Origin: an uncultured Clostridia bacterium
Lineage (GTDB): Bacteria > Bacillota > Clostridia > UMGS1883
DNA: 17,806 nt
NCBI GenBank assembly: GCA_947629615.1
Contig: CANRER010000013.1
Location: 1 to 17,806 of the forward strand
Direction: 5' to 3'
The translations under genes were made by a program, and so were the position numbers. Shown piece after piece: positions 13,062 to 17,806 of this stretch. The notes below the pieces were generated by a model. The model was given only the letters and a program-made list of their open reading frames with translations, was not told the origin of the DNA and did not search any database. Every line of letters begins with the position of its first letter. The stretch's first letter is position 1.

Positions 13062-13906
13062 AGCTCGGGGTCGAAGCCGTCGAAAATCAGAATATCGAAG
13101 CCGCTCTCCGCCGCCTCGGCAAGCTGGGGGCGGCTTTTCAGCGTCCACGCGGCGAGCGCGGTCTTATACAGCCGCCGCTGAAGCCAAAGCGCGGGGGTTT
13201 TTCTGTCGCGGAAGTCGTAGGCCACATAGTCGGGCCGCGAAATGAAGTTGAACAGCAGCGAGCCGAGCATAAAGCCGCCGACCGCGCCGGGGCGACCGCT
13301 CTTCTTTTTGCGGCGGGCGGGGGTGAAATAGTTCATCGAAAGCTGCCCGCGCAGCATATCGGGCCGATGCAGACGGAACCAAAGAAGGGCCGTTGGCGAA
13401 AACGCCTGTACGCAGCAAGACCCCGGATAGGCCGCGAGCAGTCGGGCGGCGGCGCGGCAAACGGCCCGCTCCCGCGCAAGGCCCTCGGCCTTTATTTCGA
13501 CAATGAGCGGAGCGCGGCCCGCGGCGGCCATAGCGTCGGAAAAAAGAGGCACGCCTTGGCCGGAGCCGAACACGCTCGCCGAGGCAAGCTCGTCGGCGGT
13601 CATGTCGCTTATCCGCCGTTTGCTGCCGGCAATTCGTCTAAGGTCGGGGTCGTGAGCCACGACAAGCCGCCCGTCTTTTGTCAGGCGGACGTCTATTTCC
13701 AGCCCGAAGCCCGCCTCCGCCGCCGCGCGTATTGCGGGGAGGGTGTTTTCGGGCGCGTCTGAGCCGTTGTCGAACAGGCCGCGATGGGCGATGAGCGTCG
13801 CCTCAAAAGGGGCCAGCCGCCGCCTGCGGGCCGGGCTCAGCGAGGGAGCCGTCATGAACAGCGCGGCGAAAACGAGCGCGGCGGCGATTATCAGCGTAGC
13901 CGTCAT
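13058..13906 (-). CDS. Glycerophosphodiester phosphodiesterase, membrane-anchored
   Basis: This enzyme hydrolyses glycerophosphodiesters to glycerol-3-phosphate and an alcohol. The 282 residues begin with one hydrophobic helix (about 4-20), then the GDPD TIM-barrel: IAHRGLFDN (39-47) with His41, PENTLPAI (52-59), GLEIDVRLTKDG (68-79) with Glu70 and Asp72, VVAHD (82-86) with His85, and IVEIKAEG (135-142). The N-terminal helix suggests an anchor, with the domain probably outside the cell. The start codon overlaps the upstream protease stop as ATGA, so it is the last gene of a coupled operon. A Lys/Arg patch (197-206) interrupts the second half. Confidence 0.92.
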   Translation of the reverse strand: MTATLIIAAALVFAALFMTAPSLSPARRRRLAPFEATLIAHRGLFDNGSDAPENTLPAIRAAAEAGFGLEIDVRLTKDGRLVVAHDPDLRRIAGSKRRISDMTADELASASVFGSGQGVPLFSDAMAAAGRAPLIVEIKAEGLARERAVCRAAARLLAAYPGSCCVQAFSPTALLWFRLHRPDMLRGQLSMNYFTPARRKKKSGRPGAVGGFMLGSLLFNFISRPDYVAYDFRDRKTPALWLQRRLYKTALAAWTLKSRPQLAEAAESGFDILIFDGFDPEL

Positions 13907-15447
13907 TTCAGCTCCTCCGCCGTCCAGAGCGTTTCGGCGGCGCTTTGCACGATGTCCGCGCCGCTAAAGCTCAAATAACGGCCGCTTTGGCTCGCGCGAA
14001 TGACGAGGCCGTCCTCCCTTTCCTCAACGATCCACGTTTCGCTCGGCCGCGCGGGGCCGCTGTGCGCAACAAGCGGCTGACCGTCGGCAAGACTGCTGCC
14101 CGGCACGCTGACGCAGCAGTCGGTGGCCTTGTTTATGAGGACTACCCCGCCGTTGGTTCTCGGGCGAAGCCACCAAAGCTGTGCGTCGCCGCCCTCGTTT
14201 TTCTTAAGCACGAGCGTCGGGCCGAGAGCGGTAGCTTCGACCGTCAGCGCCATGCGGCTGTTCTTGGGAGCTATAACGCGGTAGACCGGCTCGCCTCTTT
14301 CGTAAGGGGACAGGCTGTCGAAGTCGGCCTTAAAGGCCTTGTACTCCTCGCTGTCGGCGGCGTAAAGCAGGGCTCGGAAGGCCGCGCTGCGGTTGGGATA
14401 GGCGAGCCCTACGGCCTTGCAGGCGGACGCATCGGCGGCCGTCATGAAGAACAGGCGGCTGAATTCCGCCAAATCCTCCTCGCGGCTCGCGTTGCCGTAG
14501 GTCGAAACGGGCGTTCCGTCGGCGTCGGCGGCCTTATCCCACACGGAGCTGTCCGACGTGAGGCTTTCGTCAAGCACATGGCCCAGCTCGTGGGCCAGCG
14601 CGCGAGCGACGGAGTCTTCGCCGGGGGCGCGGTCGAGGCGTATCCAAACGGTCCCCTCGCCGCCGTTATAGCTGTTCGCCCCGTCCTCAAGGTAGATTAT
14701 CCGTTTCACATAGCGGCGCACGGCCAGCGGGAAGCGGGCCAGCGCACGGGCCGAGGCCTTGACCGTCGGGCTGTCCTCAACGGTGGTAAAAATATTCATT
14801 TTGTATCCGTCCGACATGGTTATGTCGTAACGCCAGACGGGCTTCATCGCGCCGCGCCAAACATCATAGGACGGAAGGTAGGTTTTCGCGCCCACTTCGG
14901 CGGTCGCGCCGGAAAAGTCGGGCACTTCGCCGAAATCAACCATAGCAAAGGGCGCGAGCTTAAGGCAGTCCATGAGGAGCGCCGCCTGCTCGTCGGGGGA
15001 TTTTTGAAGGTAGCCGCTTTCCTCCAGCATGGCCGAGGCCGCGTCGTATACGCCGCTTTTGAAGTTCTGCGAGCCGAAGACGAAGCTTTCGAAGCGTTGG
15101 CGGACGTTTTTGTCGAGCAGAGCGTAGCCCGCGCTTGCGCGGAGCCTTTCGATGACGGGGATGTCCGTCGTAATCACGGCGTTGCCGGTTTCGGCGTTCC
15201 AGTTGACCGTCCAGCCCAGCCGCTCGCAGTTAAGCCTCAGCGGAACGAGGCCCGTGCCATCCTCCTCCACAAGCCCGACAGGGTCGTCAAAAAGACCGGC
15301 GTCCGCCGGAACATACAGGCTGCCGCCGATGTTCACGGCCTCGACGCCGAGCCGTTCGCCGTCCGCCACAACGCCCGCCCCGAGGGCGGGAGCCGAGGCG
15401 AGGCAGGCCGCGAGAAGGCCCGCCGCCGTCGGTATTAGCTTTTTCAT
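13903..15447 (-). CDS. Secreted zincin metalloprotease with stalk and ricin-like domains
   Basis: The 514-residue product starts with a signal peptide (MKKLIPTAAGLLAACLASA, ending near 23). Next comes a copper-amine-oxidase-N-like segment (about 28-95; VPLRLNCERLGWTVNW). The central zincin domain has HELGH (286-290). YGNASREEDLAEFSRLFF (317-334) follows and may supply the third ligand (Glu328), resembling anthrax lethal-factor-like (ATLF) peptidases. The C-terminal 130 residues look like a ricin-type beta-trefoil (QLWWLRP, ETWIVEE, LWTAEE). It is probably exported and may act on wall or host proteins; the substrate is unknown. The ATG has GGGAGGAGG upstream and overlaps the dtd stop as ATGA; an in-frame start 46 codons earlier lies within dtd. 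Confidence 0.85.
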   Translation of the reverse strand: MKKLIPTAAGLLAACLASAPALGAGVVADGERLGVEAVNIGGSLYVPADAGLFDDPVGLVEEDGTGLVPLRLNCERLGWTVNWNAETGNAVITTDIPVIERLRASAGYALLDKNVRQRFESFVFGSQNFKSGVYDAASAMLEESGYLQKSPDEQAALLMDCLKLAPFAMVDFGEVPDFSGATAEVGAKTYLPSYDVWRGAMKPVWRYDITMSDGYKMNIFTTVEDSPTVKASARALARFPLAVRRYVKRIIYLEDGANSYNGGEGTVWIRLDRAPGEDSVARALAHELGHVLDESLTSDSSVWDKAADADGTPVSTYGNASREEDLAEFSRLFFMTAADASACKAVGLAYPNRSAAFRALLYAADSEEYKAFKADFDSLSPYERGEPVYRVIAPKNSRMALTVEATALGPTLVLKKNEGGDAQLWWLRPRTNGGVVLINKATDCCVSVPGSSLADGQPLVAHSGPARPSETWIVEEREDGLVIRASQSGRYLSFSGADIVQSAAETLWTAEELK

Positions 15448-15911
15448 CGCGCGTCCTCCTCCCGTTTCAGCTTGTCGCGGCTGTTGATAATTATTGTAAC
15501 CGGCCCGTCGTTCACAAGCTCCACGCTCATGTGCGCGCCGAAAACTCCCTTTTTCACAGGCACCGTCCTGCCGACGGTTTCGCACACAAGGTCGTACATC
15601 GTCCGCGCCGCGTCGGGTTCCTCGGCCCCGCCGAAGTAGGGCCTGTTGCCGACGGGAATGTCGGTTATCAGGGTGAATTGGCTTATAATGAGCATTTCGC
15701 CGCCAAGCTGCGGCAGGCTGATATTCATTTTCCCGTTTTCGTCCTCAAAAACGCGGAGTTTGAGCAGCTTGTCGGCGATGTAGGCGGCGTCGGCGGCGTT
15801 GTCGCCGCGCTCAACGCCGAGCAGCGTCAAATAGCCCCTGCCTATGGCGGCGACGGTTTTGCCGTCCACGCTGACGGAGGCCCGTTCGCACCTTTGGATA
15901 ACCGCCTTCAT
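15444..15911 (-). CDS. dtd: D-aminoacyl-tRNA deacylase
   Basis: Dtd frees D-amino acids wrongly attached to tRNA. The 155 residues are full length. The active-site SQFTL (77-81) and the Gly-cisPro motif NDGPVT (134-139) are present, the latter within GAHMSVELVNDGPVT. The segment after SQFTL reads ITDIPVGNRPYF, somewhat unlike the usual RKGRRPSF form. The start is ATG with GGAGGAGG upstream, overlapping the upstream membrane protein stop as ATGA. In many Firmicutes dtd follows relA; here it sits in an envelope operon, so position suggests cotranscription rather than shared function. Confidence 0.96.
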   Translation of the reverse strand: MKAVIQRCERASVSVDGKTVAAIGRGYLTLLGVERGDNAADAAYIADKLLKLRVFEDENGKMNISLPQLGGEMLIISQFTLITDIPVGNRPYFGGAEEPDAARTMYDLVCETVGRTVPVKKGVFGAHMSVELVNDGPVTIIINSRDKLKREEDAR

Positions 15912-17650
15912 TCCCGTTCCTCCTCCGCTTCTTCGCCGCCCTCGGCAAAGTATTCAATCCTCGTATAGGGCTGCGCTTTGTCGGCCCAGTCGTTTATAAT
16001 TTTCTTTTTGTCCATGTCGGCGGCGGCTTCGGCGCACTCCAAAATACGGCTGTAGCACCGCTGGGCCTCCACGCTGCCGCGCTCAAAGGTCTGCGTCAGG
16101 CGGTAAAGATTTTCGCAGAGGTCGGCCTTATATCCGTCGTTCAGTGGGGCCAACTCCACAGCCCTGCCGCCCTCCTCCACAGCCGAGGCGTAGCTGCCCA
16201 TATCGGCCAGCAGTCGGGCGTATTCGCTGTGGTAAAGCGCGTTGTATTCGTCGCGCTCGATGGCGCGTTTTATGTGGTATTCGGCGTTTACGGCGTCCTC
16301 GCGGTCGCCGTTTTGCTCGTACAGATAGCGAAGGGCGTTAGCCGCGCTGTAGCAGCTTTCGCCGTCGAAGGGGTTTATCGTCGAGGCGGTCGCAAGCCGC
16401 CCGGCGGCCTTGCGCTCATCTGTCAGCACGGCGCTTCGGCCCGCCGCGCTGAAGGCCTCGCCCACGCCGAGCGCGCCGCCGGCAAGCGTCAGCGCGGCCA
16501 AAACACAGCAGACCGCCGCCGTCGGCGCGACGCCGAGGCCGACGCGGTAAGTTTTGCCGTGCTTCCACTCGCCGTAAACCGAGGTGCAGAGAAGCAGTAT
16601 CAGCGCCGCCAGCCCGCTGCCGAGCGGGGCGAAAAAGGCGTAAACGCCGAGCAGCGTCGTGAAGGCGCTGAACCAGCTTTTATACTTGAAGGTGAGCCAA
16701 ACCTCGGCGCCGATAAACAGCAGCGCCGCCAAAAGGCCGACTATGCCGAGCGAGCTCGCCAGCGAGGCCCCCGCGCCAAGCTCCGTGACGGGGGCGTAGG
16801 CCGCGGACTGAAGCTGCGTCTGCCGCGAGAAAAACCCGCCCCCGCCCAGCCCGGCAGGGTGGCGCAGTCCGGCGACCAGCGCGTCGGCAAAGGCCGCGCC
16901 CACGCCCGCCGCCCGCACCGCGAGCAGCGCCCCGGAAACAACCGCCAAAACCGCGAATACCGCCGCCGGGGCCTTTTTACCCCTTTTGAATATGTATATC
17001 GCGGCGAAGGCCGCGCCGAAAAACCACGTCAGAAAGCTGCGGCTCATGATGAGAACTATGGCCGGGGCTATCGACAGCCCCGCCGCCAAGCCGCGTTTAA
17101 GCCGCTTGTCCGCGCCTGCCTTGACGGCGCACCAAAGGCCGACGGCCATATATATGCCCAAAAGGTCGCTCTGGCCCATGCCTGCGGAAAACGGGCGGTC
17201 GAGGGCGAAGCGGTTGACGAACGCCCAGCAGACCAAATTCCACAAAGCGCATAGGTTTGCCGAAAAAATCACCATCAGCATAAGCCGCCCGCCGAGGCCC
17301 TTTTCCTTTTCCAAGGAATAATAGTCCGCCGCCGACAGCATGGCCAGCGTGGCCGTCAGGATTATGTAAACATATCGTATGTGCAGGAAATAATTGTCCG
17401 CCCAAGCAAACGCTAAAAGGGCGTAGGCCCCGAGGAGCACGCCCAAGATTATATTAAAGCTGACGTATACGCGGCCAGTTTCAAGCAGACGCGCCGCGAA
17501 GCAGCCCGCGGCCGCCGCGAAGGCGACATACAGCCCCCAGCTTCGGCAGGCGGCGTTAATAAAGGACGGCCCCAGCAGCGTGAACGCCGCGACGGTCAGC
17601 TCCAGCGCGCCGCCAAATCCACGGCCGCGCTTTTTATTCCGAAACTTCAC
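15908..17650 (-). CDS. O-antigen-ligase-like polytopic membrane protein with C-terminal TPR region
   Basis: This 580-residue protein has about ten or more hydrophobic segments in its first 400 residues. A soluble tail with TPR-like helices follows (about 430-545; YHSEYARLLADMGSYASAVE). This layout matches Wzy_C/O-antigen ligase-like proteins of Firmicutes, which move or polymerise glycans. A hydrophilic loop HPAGLGGGGFF (264-274) lies where the family has a conserved glycine-rich loop. The donor and acceptor are not known. The start is probably the GTG giving VKFRNKK with GGGGAG about ten bases upstream; this overlaps the upstream hemolysin gene by 17 bases. The start is less certain than the body. 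It begins the ATGA-linked operon. Confidence 0.8.
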   Translation of the reverse strand: MKFRNKKRGRGFGGALELTVAAFTLLGPSFINAACRSWGLYVAFAAAAGCFAARLLETGRVYVSFNIILGVLLGAYALLAFAWADNYFLHIRYVYIILTATLAMLSAADYYSLEKEKGLGGRLMLMVIFSANLCALWNLVCWAFVNRFALDRPFSAGMGQSDLLGIYMAVGLWCAVKAGADKRLKRGLAAGLSIAPAIVLIMSRSFLTWFFGAAFAAIYIFKRGKKAPAAVFAVLAVVSGALLAVRAAGVGAAFADALVAGLRHPAGLGGGGFFSRQTQLQSAAYAPVTELGAGASLASSLGIVGLLAALLFIGAEVWLTFKYKSWFSAFTTLLGVYAFFAPLGSGLAALILLLCTSVYGEWKHGKTYRVGLGVAPTAAVCCVLAALTLAGGALGVGEAFSAAGRSAVLTDERKAAGRLATASTINPFDGESCYSAANALRYLYEQNGDREDAVNAEYHIKRAIERDEYNALYHSEYARLLADMGSYASAVEEGGRAVELAPLNDGYKADLCENLYRLTQTFERGSVEAQRCYSRILECAEAAADMDKKKIINDWADKAQPYTRIEYFAEGGEEAEEERE

Positions 17651-17806
17651 TGTTTTCCAACTCCCCGGCGGGCTCGGCCTTGCAGACCAGCACCCGCTCA
17701 ATGCGCCTATCGGAAATTTTCACGACCTTCATCACAAGGCCGTAGGCCTCGACCTCGAAGGTCAGGCCGTCGTCGGGTATTTTATCCATCTGGGCGAAAA
17801 TCAGCC
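17634..17806 (-). CDS. 3' end of a CorC/HlyC-type (CBS-hemolysin) transporter gene, partial
   Basis: Only the last 56 codons and stop are in the window. The residues LIFAQMDKIPDDGL, then FEVEAYGLVMKVVKISDRR-IERV match the C-terminal CorC_HlyC domain that follows CBS domains in UPF0053/hemolysin-III-like or CorC-type magnesium and cobalt efflux proteins. The tail ends ELENSEVSE before TAA. The rest is off the right edge. It overlaps the start of the O-antigen-ligase-like gene, so it is likely in the same transcript. Confidence 0.78.
   Translation of the reverse strand, partial: LIFAQMDKIPDDGLTFEVEAYGLVMKVVKISDRRIERVLVCKAEPAGELENSEVSE

Noticed and set aside
13945..15438. Long plus-strand open frame antisense to the protease gene
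   Set aside because: It is a shadow of a GC-rich gene: the opposite strand has a signal peptide, HELGH and ATGA-linked ends, while this frame has no recognisable domain and is full of Arg/Ala/Gly.
1..17806. CRISPR array, tRNA, rRNA, prophage or transposase
   Set aside because: I looked for regular spaced repeats, cloverleaf-like segments and transposase or integrase motifs and found none.

Overview
The window looks like the chromosome of an endospore-forming member of the Bacillota (class Clostridia, probably an Oscillospirales-like lineage). It carries an alpha/beta-type small acid-soluble spore protein and an intact sigma-K gene. Strong AGGAGG-type ribosome binding sites and TTGACA/TATAAT promoters are frequent. 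The DNA is GC-rich and codes densely. The lineage below class level is inference; no rRNA or tRNA gene is present to anchor it.

Layout. (1) 1-5500 is a housekeeping block. rpmB reads rightward, and asp23-fakA-small membrane protein-recG-SASP reads leftward. This resembles the rpmB/yloU/yloV/recG neighbourhood of Bacillus subtilis, but rpmB sits at the far end and a small membrane protein lies between fakA and recG. (2) 5501-6154 is sigK, uninterrupted, with a short hydrophobic pro-sequence and a sigma-K-like promoter. (3) 6291-11182 is accessory and all leftward: an XRE regulator with a TPR-like tail; a SirTM-type sirtuin; a zinc-type macrodomain ADP-ribosyl hydrolase; a cupin; an Rrf2 regulator; and a barstar/barnase pair. 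(4) 11359-13061 holds an aquaporin and TspO, both rightward, separated by a 518-base non-coding stretch with repeats. (5) 13058-17806 is a leftward run of a polytopic O-antigen-ligase-like TPR protein, dtd, a secreted zincin protease with a lectin-like tail, and a glycerophosphodiester phosphodiesterase. Each of these is joined to the next by a 4-base ATGA overlap. The 3' end of a CorC/HlyC-type hemolysin gene lies upstream.

Most interesting content. The leftward series Rrf2 regulator > cupin > macrodomain > SirTM sirtuin looks like one stress-responsive module that writes and erases protein ADP-ribosylation. The Rrf2 and cupin promoters share an operator, TGTAAT-N7-RTTACA, found three times; one copy is a perfect 17-bp-arm palindrome. 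No terminator is visible between the cupin and the macrodomain gene. The sirtuin start lies inside the macrodomain gene behind an excellent Shine-Dalgarno sequence. The lipoate-carrier partners of the described SirTM operons (GcvH-L, LplA2) are absent here, so the target is unknown. A dispersed intergenic repeat with inverted-repeat arms occurs three times (about 6165-6264, 7563-7650, 12366-12480) and is also unexplained.
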